Positions 1 through 9,667 of a stretch of 37,207 bases of DNA are shown one piece after another (position 1 is the stretch's first letter; each line of letters opens with the position of its first letter). The translations under genes and the position numbers were made by a program. A model generated the notes under the pieces. That model made no database searches. It was not told the DNA's origin and saw only the letters and a list, made by a program, of their open reading frames with translations. This DNA is from Plantago elongata (taxonomy: Eukaryota > Streptophyta > Magnoliopsida > Lamiales > Plantaginaceae), in NCBI GenBank assembly GCA_036897095.1, contig JAYMSP010001031.1, positions 1-37,207 of the forward strand, in the 5' to 3' direction.

Positions 1-279
1 GGCGTGTGTGTTTTTGTCGTCCTGTTCTAGTTCACTAATTCTTTTAGTATTACGCTAATTAGACTTTGATTTCTAGTTTTTTACACATTGCAATTCCTTT
101 TTAATTCAATTATAGTGTTCATGCGTCTTCTTGAGGCTTGATAATGTATTAATTGGAAGCGTGTAATTACCCACATATAACCAACCTCGACACTTAACAA
201 CAAATGATAGCAACACAAAGTTATGGAAAATTCATATGTACCATAAAATAAACACAGGTCACACAACGTTAATCACAAG
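1..279. other. AT-rich flank, no gene seen
   Basis: This is the left flank of the copia element. The only open frame (81-266, minus) has no recognisable domain and looks like chance. I see no conserved motif here. Confidence 0.6.
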
Positions 280-868
280 TGATAAAAAAACCAAGGAAAG
301 AGTAGGGAAAGGATTTGTATTGCTTTAATTGTTGTGTTACAGAGCTTATCTTTACATAACCAATCTACATTGTTATATATAGTCGGAGTTTTCAACGGAA
401 ACATTGACTATCGAAAACTAGAAACTAAAACGCATTAATACTAGTAATCAGATGAACAAAGCATCTTAACAGAGAGGAGAGGCGTGTTGTACTTTCATCA
501 CATCTTCATCGTCCAACTTGATCCAACGATGGAACCCTAATAGTGTCAATTTGTACTATTCTCTGTTGCACATTGTTTTCTTCTGTTTGAGTGAAGAAGA
601 CGAAATGGACGGGCGCTCTTGCCTAGTTCATTTGTCTGACTTGTTCCGGTTCGTTGACTCCTTTGACGTGTTATGTTCTGATTGGCTCGTCACACTAATG
701 CAATTTACTCCCTTTTCCTTCCCGATTTTCTTATTCTCGATTGTGGTCTCAATGTTATTGGCGCCTTCAGTTTCAGCACCAATACTTTCAAATTCTTTGT
801 AGTTTAATCCAACTAAATTGCATCTTTTGTCCCTTAATTTATATTTTTATTCATAAATTTTCAATATT
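280..868 (-). repeat. 3' LTR of the copia element (left end in window)
   Basis: Direct repeat of 5372-5960, starting TGATAAAAAA and ending AATATT on the plus strand. It is flanked internally by the polypurine tract at 869-881. The open frame at 518-802 is shared with the other LTR (5642-5929) and is not a separate gene. Confidence 0.92.
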
Positions 869-881
869 CCCCCTCAAGAGG
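869..881 (-). other. Polypurine tract of the copia element
   Basis: On the minus strand this reads CCTCTTGAGGGGG, immediately before the 3' LTR. That is the expected priming site for plus-strand DNA synthesis in an LTR retrotransposon. Confidence 0.85.
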
Positions 882-3800
882 AACATATGGATTTCTAATG
901 TTCATCTTGCATAGTGCTAATAGGAGATTCATGGAATAAACCCCCTTAGTGAAAATATCAGCTAATTGAGATTGAGCATCAATATACTCTACTTGTATTT
1001 TCTTTTCTATCACTTTTTCTCTAATGAAGTGACAATCTACTTCAATGTGTTTGGTTCTTTCATGAAAGACTGGATTTTTGGTTAAATGAATTGTTGATTG
1101 ATTGTCACATAGCAATCTCACGGGTGTTTTGTAAACAATCCGCAAATCTTTTAACAAGGTCAACATCCACGTGATCTCACAACAAGTGAAAGCTATGCCC
1201 TAGTCTGCTTCTGCAGAAGATCTACTAACAGTTGCTTGTTTCTTGGATCTTCAACTTACTAAAGAATCTCCAATCAAAATGCAATATCCTGCTATTGATC
1301 TCCTTGTAATGGGACATCCTGCATAGTCTGAGTATGTATATGCAGTTATCTGCAAATTTGGGTCTTTAGAAAAGAAGATCCCTAAACCAATGTCACTCTT
1401 TATGTATTTTATTAGCCTTAAGACTCCATTTAGATGGTCAGTACAAGGATGTTCCATAAACTGACTAAAGATTCCCACTGCATAACTACTATCAGGCCTT
1501 GTTATAGTTAAATAGATTAGCTTGCCAATTAACATTCTGTAAATTGTGGAATCGGATATAAGAGAAGAAATTTTATGCATATATTTAAGTTTTTGTTCTA
1601 TTGGAGTTACTACATGTTTACATCCTAACAAACCTGCTAACTCAATGATTTCGAATGCATATTTTTTTTGTGAAATATGTATCCCTGAATCATTTCTGGC
1701 AATTTCTATTCCCAGAAAATATTATTGTCCTAAATCTCTGATTTTAAAAACGTCTTGCAATTGTTGTTTAATTGTAGCAAGTTCTGAAGTATTTTCACTT
1801 CCAACTAGAATGTCATCAACATAAATAAGAAGTGCTATAAAGTTTCTGCTTTTCTCTTCTCCTTTAGTGAATAAAGAATACTCACCTTTTGATTGAACAA
1901 ACCTATATTTTTCAGATAGTTAGTTAATTTTGAGTTCCATTGTCTTGAGGCTTGTTTTAAGTCATAGATTGATTTATGTAATCTGCAGACATATCTATTT
2001 GAATCTTCTTCCCGCTGAATTGAAAGCCCTTGAGGCACTTTCATGTAGATCTCTTCATCAAGATCACCATTTAAAAATACATTATGAACATCCAGTTGGC
2101 ATAGTTGCCAGTTTAATTTAGATGCCAAAGTAAGAAATTTTTTTATTGAAGTTAATTTAGCTACAAGACTAAATGTTTCTGTATAATCAAAACCATACTT
2201 TCGTGTATAGCCTTTGGCTACAAGTCTTGCTTTCTGTTTATAAATTTTGCTATCTGAATTTAACTTGGTTTTGAAAACATATTTGTAGCTTATTGGTTTC
2301 ATATCATGAGTTCTTTTAGCTATGCTCCAGGTGTTATTATCCACAATTAAGTGCTTTCACTTCTTCTTTAATAGCTGCCTGCCATTGTATTTGAAGGATT
2401 GCATCTTCATAGGTTTCAGCTCATGTATTAGAGCTAAATTTATTGAAAAAGCTCTAGATGAGCTTGAGAACTTATCATATCCAAGAAACTGAGAAATTGG
2501 ATATTTTACTAATTTTTCTTCTGTTTTAATCACATGCTTTTGCATTGTGATGATAAATATCCAGAGTAGATGGTAGTTTTCTTACCTTTGAAGTCCTTCT
2601 TGGATTAATCTCAGGTTCTTCTTGTATTTCTATATTTTCTTCAAAATTTTCTTCATTCATTTCATGATTTTCAAGAATGACTTTTGTTTGAACCTGTTTT
2701 GCAGTTTCTTACCATTTAAAAGAGTTGTCTCATTTTCTATAATTTCTTCTGACAAATCACTATATGTAGGTGCTTGCAGATATATTCATATGTTGTATCT
2801 TTATTTTCTTTATAAGGGAATACAGTTTCAATAGAAAGAACATTTCTTGAAATGATCAAGGTCTTTTTATTGAGGTCATAAACCTTATAGCCTTTAACAT
2901 TAGAGGATATTCCAGGAAAATGTAATTCTGGGATCTTGAATCTGACTTTGTTCTCCCCACTGATTCTGTATAAGTAAAACATAAGCATCCAAAGGTCTTA
3001 ATGTTGTTGTAGTCTGGTTTATTCTCATAGAATAGCTCATAAGGTGTTTTATTTTCTAAAACATGACTTGGTGTTCTATTTATAAGATATGCAGCAGTTA
3101 AAACTGCTTCTCCCCAAAATCTTTTTGGTAAATGGGATTGAAATAGAAGAGCTCTAATAATATTTAACAGATGCTAATGTTTTCTTTCCGCTACACCATT
3201 TTGTTCTGGTGTATATGCACATGTTTTCTGATGCAAGATTCCATGTAAATTCATTACATAAGGTAGATAAAATTGTATGCCATTATCAGTTCTTATTTTC
3301 TTAATTTTCTTTTGCACCTGGTTTTCTATCATTTTTATGAAACTAGTTAAGGCTTCTATTGTAGCAGATTTATGTTTTAGCAGATATAACCATGTAAAAC
3401 TGCTAAAAGCATCTACTATTGTTAGAAAATAGTGTTGATTATTAAGAGTGGAAACTGAAGATGGTCCCCATAAATCACAGTGCTATAAATCAAGAATAAA
3501 ACTAGAGTTCTTGTATTTAATTGGAAAAGACAATCTCTTTTGCTTTGCTTACATACAAACATCACAATAAGAGAATTGCTTACAAGAAACTGAGGGATCA
3601 GAAGCCTGAATAATTGAAAGTCTATTACAACTAAGATGTCCTAGTCTAAAATTCCATAAGTGATCTTTTACTGTTGTTGCTTGATCATTAGCTTCTAGAC
3701 TTGAGATGGCTAGTGCCTTAGGTAAAATAACAACATTCTTCAACTGGTAAAGTCCTTTGGGTGCCTTAATCTATCCAATCTTTGTCATTGAAGGACTTAA

Positions 3801-5281
3801 TGAACAACTTGTCTGCATAATATGATATTCATTTTTAGTGAATAGAAAAAGCTATGTCATTGTCATTCCAGGCCTTGTTTATAGACATTAAGTTGAGTTT
3901 GAAACTTGGCACACATGGAACTCTCTTTAATATGCAGTTTTCATTCAACTTGATATCTCCCATATGAGATATGGAAATTTTGGTAAAATTTGGCAGTTGA
4001 ACATATGCATTCAGTATAATGACATTATTTGTAAATAAGCTTCTATCATAAATTATGTGATCTGAAGCTCCTGAGTCTAGTATCCAGTTATTTATACTAT
4101 CATTTGAAACAGACTTCAAATAGAATTTACGTGCATAGTTGAGCTCAGCTAATGGTTCTGCATTTGCTGGTGCATTGCCTGGTTCAGCTACAACTAGTGC
4201 ATTCTGCACATTGGTTCCTGCCGTTGGTGGTGGTGGTTTGTTTTGAGCAAAGCTCATTAGCTGGTTGAGCTGACCACCAGTCAGATTGACTGAGCCATTT
4301 TGAGTTGGAGTAGAGGAAATATTAGCCTGAAATTGATTCCCCCCTCTACCTCCAAAACCAGACCTGCCACCTCTTCCTCTATTACCATTTCTACCACCAT
4401 TATCAAATGGTCTCTTTGAACCATTCATGGGAAAGCCATGAATTTTGAAACAAGTCTCTGCAGTATGGTTGCTCAGATTAGGACAATGAGGACAAGAGAG
4501 AGCTCTCTTTTCCTTCCTTTTGTTTCCCGCAAACATAGCAGAACTCTCCATTGGAGACATGTAACTTTCTCTGGATGTTTTCTGTCTTTCCTCTTGTATA
4601 ACAAGAGAGTAAGCCTTGTCAAGAGAAGGCTTTGGATCCATCAACAGAATTTGACCCCTAACCATATCAAAAGTGTCATTTAAGCCCATCAGGAACTTAA
4701 AGATTCTGTCAACACTTAGCACTTTCTCAAGATGAGTAGTAATGCAGTATCCTTGCAAGTGGAAGTAGGCAATGGCCTATAATCCTCAAGTTCTTCCCAG
4801 AGATTTGACATCTTAGTGAAGAAGTTTGTCACAGAGCTGGTTCCTTGAACCACAATGCTCAATTCTTGCTGGAAATGAAAAATTAGAATATCATTAGGTT
4901 GAGCATATCTCACCTTCAATTTTTTCCAACATTCTTGTGATGTTTTGCAGTAAAGCAATGCACTTTTATGTTTGGTGATACTGAATGTATCATCCATGAC
5001 ATTACCACATTATTACAACGATACCATGCATCTTTCTTAGCTCCTTCATAATCAGGTTGAGGTATTGAACCATCAACCATAGCAAGTTTGTTTCTGATGC
5101 TGAGAGACATCATAAAGGCCCTTGACCAAGTGTGATAGTTGTTTTTGTTAAGGAGAGGCGTGATAGCACCTGAGATAGAGTTCTAAGAATGGTGCAAGTA
5201 CAAGGCATTAAAGGGAGATTCATGTTCAAGAGGAGTGACTCCAGAACCAGTAGTAGTACGGGGAGGTGAAGTATTAGCCAT
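882..5281 (-). pseudogene. Broken copia gag-pol coding region
   Basis: Minus-strand remnants in order. Gag starts with an ATG at 5281 (MANTSPPR) and hits an in-frame stop after about 36 codons; it resumes with a UBN2-like region (about 4716-5115). A CCHC-like knuckle (CPHCPNLSNHTAETC, one residue longer than the usual spacing) lies in 3835-4758 and is followed by a glycine/arginine-rich linker. The protease motif DSGAS is near 4070. The integrase zinc region (LWNFRLGHLS...CDVC) is at 3549-3743 and its core near 3190-3300 shows RTDNG and PEQNGVAE. Reverse transcriptase covers about 1700-2344 with KARLVAKGY, LDVHNVFLNGDL and the catalytic YVDD at about 1815-1826. RNase H covers 882-1260 with LCDNQST, KHIEVD and ADIFTKG. 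A TAG interrupts the SSAEAD region near 1200. Several frame changes occur between the RT and integrase parts. It cannot encode a working polyprotein. Confidence 0.92.
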
Positions 5282-5358
5282 TGGAGTGAGGTAACAAGAA
5301 GAGAGAAATCAGAGTTCTGAAAAGAAAAACTGAGAACGGTCGAAAAAGCTAGTAACAA

Positions 5359-5371
5359 GGCTTTGATACCA
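5359..5371 (-). other. tRNA-iMet primer-binding site of the copia element
   Basis: The minus strand reads TGGTATCAAAGCC directly inside the 5' LTR. It matches the usual plant copia primer site TGGTATCAGAGC with one change, and fixes the 5' LTR boundary at 5372. Confidence 0.88.
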
Positions 5372-5960
5372 TGATAAAAAATAATGAAACGGTAGGGAAA
5401 GGATTTGTGTTGCTTCAATTGATGTGTTACATAGCTTATCTGTACATAACCAATCTACATTGCTATATATAGCCAGAGTTTACAACGGAACCATTGACTA
5501 TCGAAAACTAGAAGCTAAAACGCATTAATAGTAGTAATCAGAAGAACATAGCATCTTATCAGAGACGAAAGGCGTGCTCGTACTTTCATCACATCTTCGT
5601 CGTCCAATTTTATCCAACGGTGGATCTCTAATAGTGTCAATTTGTACTATTCTCTGATGCACTTTGTTTTCTTCTGTTTGAGTGAAGAAGACGAACTGGA
5701 CGGGCGCTCTTGCCTAGCTCGTTTGTCTAACTTGTTCTGGTTCGTTGACTCCTTTGACGTGTTATGTTCTGATTGGCTCGTCACACTAATGCAATTTACT
5801 CCCTTCTCCTTCCTGATTTTCTTATTCTCGTTTGTAGTCTCAATGTTATTGGCGCCTCTAGTTTCGGCACCAATACTTCTAAATTTTTTACAGTTTAATT
5901 CAACTAAATTGCATCTTTTAGTCTCTTAATTTATTATTTTATTCATAAATTTCTAATATT
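5372..5960 (-). repeat. 5' LTR of the copia element (right end in window)
   Basis: About 90% identical to 280-868 and the same length. On the minus strand it contains GGCTATATATAGC near 5461-5476, a plausible LTR TATA box. The terminal dinucleotide at the upstream end appears mutated away from the usual TG. Confidence 0.92.
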
Positions 5961-6749
5961 AAGTTCATTGGAGAAGAAAAGAGAAAGAAAGACAAGAGTC
6001 CTCAAAATGGAACTCGAAACCTAAACACCATTCCTCCTGTATTTTTGTCAAAAGCATACCATAATTTGTCACCTCGGATGCATGTTGCAGTAGCTGATGT
6101 CGGGTAAAATTATTATTTAAATCTGGTCAAAAGCATACTATAATTTGGTCAAGAATTGTCCAACTCACATTATCATTAAATATGTTCGACGACGCTTTTC
6201 TAACATTGCAGATGTTAAAGTATTAATATATATAATTAAATTTTATAATTCTCCATAAATTTAAATTTTAAAATAAGATAAAATTCTATTATATTATTAC
6301 AGTTTCTGGCTCACTTCCAACCCAACTTGAATTCGAAACTCTATAAAGATAATCTCCGCCCCATGTTAATTTTTTACTCGAATGATCTTTTCAAAAAGGT
6401 TTAAATTGATCACAAATATAGAGAAACCTTAGAGTATTAATATATATAACTAGATTCTACAATTCTCTACAAATACAATCTTTTAAATAAGATGAAATTC
6501 TATCACATACCTTTTCAAATCACACTGCAAAACTAATTCCAAACCCAATATGGGTAGGTAAGTGATCTTTGGACTTTTGCTACAGATACTAACATTTAGA
6601 GAATTTTGATGAGAAACAATATACTTAAATTTTATGATTATGTAGCTTTATATTTGTCGTGGTTCATTACAGTTGACTTAAAATTAATTTTCCAATGAGG
6701 TATAACTCATTATATTATGTACCTTAAATTTTATGATTCCAATTTCCCC
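5961..6749. repeat. Spacer with diverged direct repeats
   Basis: No gene is seen. A stretch at about 6219-6340 (beginning AGTATTAATATATATAA) recurs in diverged form at about 6433-6555, in the same order and orientation, including the distal TTCCAA(A/C)CCAA motif. A shorter pair, GTCAAAAGCATAC(C/T)ATAATTTG, occurs near 6049 and 6127. These look like old local duplications of transposon-like DNA. Confidence 0.55.
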
Positions 6750-6823
6750 CGAAATGTAGTTTTGGTAATACGCTTCACACTAATAGGTCGATGATTCGAA
6801 TCCCGTTTTAAAAAAAAAGAAAA
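6750..6823 (+). mobile_element. tRNA-derived SINE fragment, copy 1
   Basis: The sequence runs from GAAATGTAG through a degenerate A-box-like part to TAATAGGTCGATGATTCGAATCCC, where GATTCGAATCC is a good RNA polymerase III B box, and ends in a run of A. The same family occurs on the minus strand at 18741-18835 with a better A box. Short length, tRNA-like boxes and an A-rich tail are typical of plant SINEs. The A-box half is eroded, so this copy is a relic. Confidence 0.6.
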
Positions 6824-6867
6824 TTGATAAGATTGATACATGATATGATTGTAACAATATTTATATT

Positions 6868-7208
6868 TGTTGAACTGGGTCCATCAATCCCTTAAAAGAC
6901 TTTTAAGGGGAGAAAGTTGTCAATAGTTCATAACTTATAGAGAGTGTCTGAAATACTTTTAAGCGATGTGATATATTTAATAGACCCCCTCACATGGGAA
7001 CCAATAGACCCCAGTTCAACATGTGACAACAAGGGAGCAAATCCAGAGCAGGCAGACAGGGACCAGAGCAGGCCAAGACCCAACATCACTTGATCCATGA
7101 GCTATAATACCATGTTGAAATAAGCTCATCTACCTCATAAAACACCTTGTAGGGGAAAGGGTTGTTCATGCTTTATAGAGAGTGTCCAAAATACTCTCAA
7201 ACGATGTG

Positions 7209-7216
<8 letters not shown>
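6868..7216 (-). mobile_element. TRIM-like miniature LTR element
   Basis: Two short diverged direct repeats (6868-6982 and 7113-about 7216) start TGTTGAA and share TTATAGAGAGTGTC and CGATGTGATATAT. They flank only about 130 bp with no coding capacity. Next to the right repeat, the minus strand reads TGGTATTATAGCTC (7099-7112), resembling the initiator tRNA-Met primer site. Next to the left repeat, the minus strand has a purine tract (GTGAGGGGGTC, 6983-6993). LTR, primer site, tiny interior, purine tract and LTR is the layout of a terminal-repeat retrotransposon in miniature. Such elements are moved by proteins from other elements. The distal edge of the right repeat runs into a (GTAT)n array, which hides any target duplication. 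Confidence 0.68.
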
Positions 7217-7243
<27 letters not shown>

Positions 7244-7261
7244 TGTATGTATGTATGTATA
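7215..7261. repeat. (GTAT)n microsatellite
   Basis: About eleven uninterrupted copies of a 4-bp unit (ATGT/GTAT) start exactly at the distal end of the TRIM right repeat, whose end is ATATAT. The array probably expanded from the repeat's AT-rich tail. Confidence 0.9.
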
Positions 7262-7871
7262 GGATAATATTCCAATAATAACGACAGATAATTAAATCTA
7301 CCCTTCGTCAAATCACCAGTTTCTTATAGTGATTGTAGGGTTCTCCCGGCAGACAAAAATGAGGGATGATGATGCCGACAAAGGGAGGTGCAAGTACGTT
7401 ATTGCAAGATTCAAATCGATACGTATGTAATTGGAACTAATATATATACACATACATATATATATATATGTCTGTGTGGCCGGCCATGGCCATCAATCAT
7501 CATAGTCCCATACCACCTAAAAATCAGTTGCAAATGTTGAATAAATATACATGACCGAGTTGTTGCATGAGTAAAAAAAGAAAACTGAAAGTGAATGAAT
7601 AAGATGCATGCAATTGATTAATTACAGAAAATGATCGATAAATCGTATAGTGCTAGCTAGTAGTTTTAATTTGGGGGAGCTTGTCTTTGAGATCTTTTAA
7701 GGTCGACTGTCACGTTTCAGGATGGAGACCCTGTCCCACGTCTAATTTTTCATGTCTTGTGCTCGATCGGTTCTAATTGTGGTACCAAGTGTTATCACTG
7801 AAATCTTTCACAATTTAAAAGAAAAATAAAAATGCAAACTGTTGGCAGTTCGGAATAGACAAAAAGCTTGC
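7262..7871. other. Spacer, no gene seen
   Basis: AT-rich sequence with a short (TA)/(CATA) simple repeat near 7440-7470. There is no reading frame with a recognisable domain. Confidence 0.6.
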
Positions 7872-8191
7872 CTTATGCACCCGTTCGTGCATGTTTTATT
7901 AATCAAATTGAGTCTTATGCACCCGCTCACTCGGCTAAATCCGTTCCCTCTTATGTACATTGTACATCGTTGCCATCGAATATTAATCAAAAATCTTGCC
8001 TTATGTACATCGTTGCCATCGAATTAATAAAACTTATGCTTGAAGAGGGAACGGATTTAGCCATTGCACGAACGGGTGCATAAGACAAAAAACTCTTATG
8101 TTTTATTAATCAAATTGAGTCTTGGTTCACTCGGCTAAATCCGTTCCCTCTTCAAACGTAAATTTTATTAATTCGATGGCGGCGATGTATA
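7872..8191. repeat. Nested inverted and direct repeat cluster
   Basis: The 20-mer CTTATGCACCCGTTCGTGCA at 7872-7891 has its exact reverse complement at 8065-8084. GGCTAAATCCGTTCCCTCTT occurs at 7933-7952 and 8133-8152 and inverted at 8043-8062. The inverted match extends to about 59 bp per arm (8004-8062 against 8133-8191) with few mismatches. TTTTATTAATCAAATTGAG is repeated directly at about 7893 and 8101. Small open frames here (7808-8343) are by-products of the repeats. It may be a foldback transposon relic or a local inversion-duplication. Confidence 0.8.
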
Positions 8192-8747
8192 CAGGGTCGT
8201 ATAAAGAATTTGAAGTTGGAGATCATCATTCTCAATCTATGTCGAAGAGTATGTATATCAGCATTACTTTAAAGTTTTTCTCCCTAACATTTAATATAAT
8301 TTATATATCTTTTAAAAATGCAATCTTATCTTGTATATACTAATGAACGAACAATTAAGGACTCCCAAAATTTAGAGTCCCTGGGTAATCGGATGCCCCG
8401 TACATATGATTAGCTGTTCAAACATCCACTAATGCAAAAATATACTGCTATATGGAACCTGCTTTAATTGCCGCCTGATCATGAATACACTGTTGCCAAG
8501 ACACTCTTTCCATACTTGGCGGCTTAATTATACAATTGAGCACTATATATCCGTGCATGAAAGAAAGACATATGTGGTACTAGATGTGCCAAGAATTAAG
8601 CCATGCCATTGATACTAGAAGGAGGTATGGTACTGACTCTATTAGTACTTGCTTGTGATAGGTTTATAGTCTCTGTTAAGTTACTTTGTTTTTAAATTAT
8701 ATATTTTATGTTCCATGGATGTGAGTTCGAGTATGCACCTCGTAAAG
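8192..8747. other. Spacer, no gene seen
   Basis: Nothing recognisable: no domain-bearing frame and no clear repeat. Confidence 0.55.
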
Positions 8748-8825
8748 AAATAGTTTGGTGCACTTGAATATAATTCATGCTGGTAAAAAAAATAGTTTGG
8801 TGCACTTGAATATAATTTATGCTGG
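8748..8825 (+). repeat. Short tandem duplication (36-bp unit)
   Basis: AAATAGTTTGGTGCACTTGA begins a 36-bp unit at 8748-8783 that recurs at 8790-8825 with one visible change and a short A-rich join. It abuts the MITE that starts at 8836. Confidence 0.85.
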
Positions 8826-8835
8826 ATAAATAAGT

Positions 8836-9295
8836 GGGAAAATATTTTATAGTATAGCGTAGAATGAGACATATTCATTTTATATACACACAATAACTAT
8901 GTATTTTTTGTATACCTCACAGTGATTACTTGTTCAAAAGTTATACCCCGATCATTTTGGTCATTTTTTTTCGATTTGGTGATTTATTATTACAAGAGTC
9001 GGGTGTATTTCACACGTTGGAAGTGCCTCAAGCATCGAAAGTATCTGAAACGCTTACCACGTGTCATATCATGATTCAACCTCGAAAATTATTTTGAAAG
9101 AAAAATAAAAAAAAGAGAAAGAGAAATTCAAAAAATACAAAGTCATTGTGTCGAGCGCGTGAGATACCTCATACGCGTGTAATAAATCACCAAATCGAAA
9201 AAAATATTTAAAGTATATCTTCCAAATAAGTAATCACCGTAAAATATGTAAAATGAACGTGTATCGGTCTACTATATATTTTTAAAAATTTTCCC
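8836..9295. mobile_element. Foldback MITE upstream of the NAC gene
   Basis: About 460 bp with long imperfect terminal inverted repeats. The element begins GGGAAAAT at 8836 and ends with its complement at 9295. The inner arm TTTTTTCGATTTGGTGATTTATTA (8966-8989) has a near-exact inverted partner at 9180-9203, and CAGTGATTACTT pairs with AAGTAATCACCGT. The left arm has an extra ~15 bp compared with the right. There is no coding capacity. The G-rich termini and long arms suggest a non-autonomous Mutator-like element, but no clean target duplication was found. It ends about 180 bp before the NAC TATA box. Confidence 0.7.
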
Positions 9296-9475
9296 CTCAT
9301 CCTGCGGGTTGTTATGCAAGAGATTGATCCCATGCAACTAGCTAGCTAGCCAAGTAGGGATATTAATTAATTATTATTAATACTTTTATTCTTGTTCCTT
9401 TCAAGTTTCAATGGTAATAATTAAATTGCCCCTACCATACATACCAACAATATATGGTACCACCACCACAACTTT

Positions 9476-9483
9476 TATATAAA
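9476..9483 (+). promoter_or_regulatory. TATA box of the NAC gene
   Basis: TATATAAA lies 192 bp upstream of the ATG at 9668, followed by a pyrimidine-rich stretch with CACACTTCTC. A start about 30 bp downstream would give a leader of roughly 155 nt. Confidence 0.6.
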
Positions 9484-9667
9484 TCATCATCTCCCCCAAA
9501 CCTTTTTAACCACACTTCTCTTTTATTTTCTTTCTTCCCAATCCTTTCCTTACAACACATCACTCAACTCAAAAAGATCAAATGCAGTTTATATAGCTAG
9601 CTAGCTTCACATTACAACCAATTAGTTAATCAGCTAGACTAATTAAACAAGCCAAGTTTGACACATA

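Larger units (their letters stand above)
280..5960 (-). mobile_element. Degenerate Ty1/copia LTR retrotransposon
   Basis: A complete but dead copia-type element read on the minus strand. Two direct LTRs of about 589 bp (280-868 and 5372-5960) flank an internal region in the order gag, protease, integrase, reverse transcriptase, RNase H, which is the order that defines Ty1/copia. A primer-binding site complementary to initiator tRNA-Met sits directly inside the 5' LTR and a polypurine tract directly inside the 3' LTR. The LTRs differ at roughly 57 positions by eye (about 90% identity), so the insertion is old. The coding frames are cut by stops and frameshifts, so the element cannot be autonomous. 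The 5-bp flanks (acaag on the left, aagtt on the right) do not form a clean target duplication, which fits age or an imprecise boundary. The short DSGA-type protease and UBN2-like gag fit common plant copia lineages; I do not assign a lineage. Confidence 0.95.

Noticed and set aside
518..802. Open frame with a near-twin at 5642-5929
   Set aside because: Both lie at the same position in the two LTRs, so they are copies of LTR sequence and not genes.
7808..8343. Several short frames on both strands
   Set aside because: They are generated by the inverted/direct repeat cluster and carry no protein-family features.
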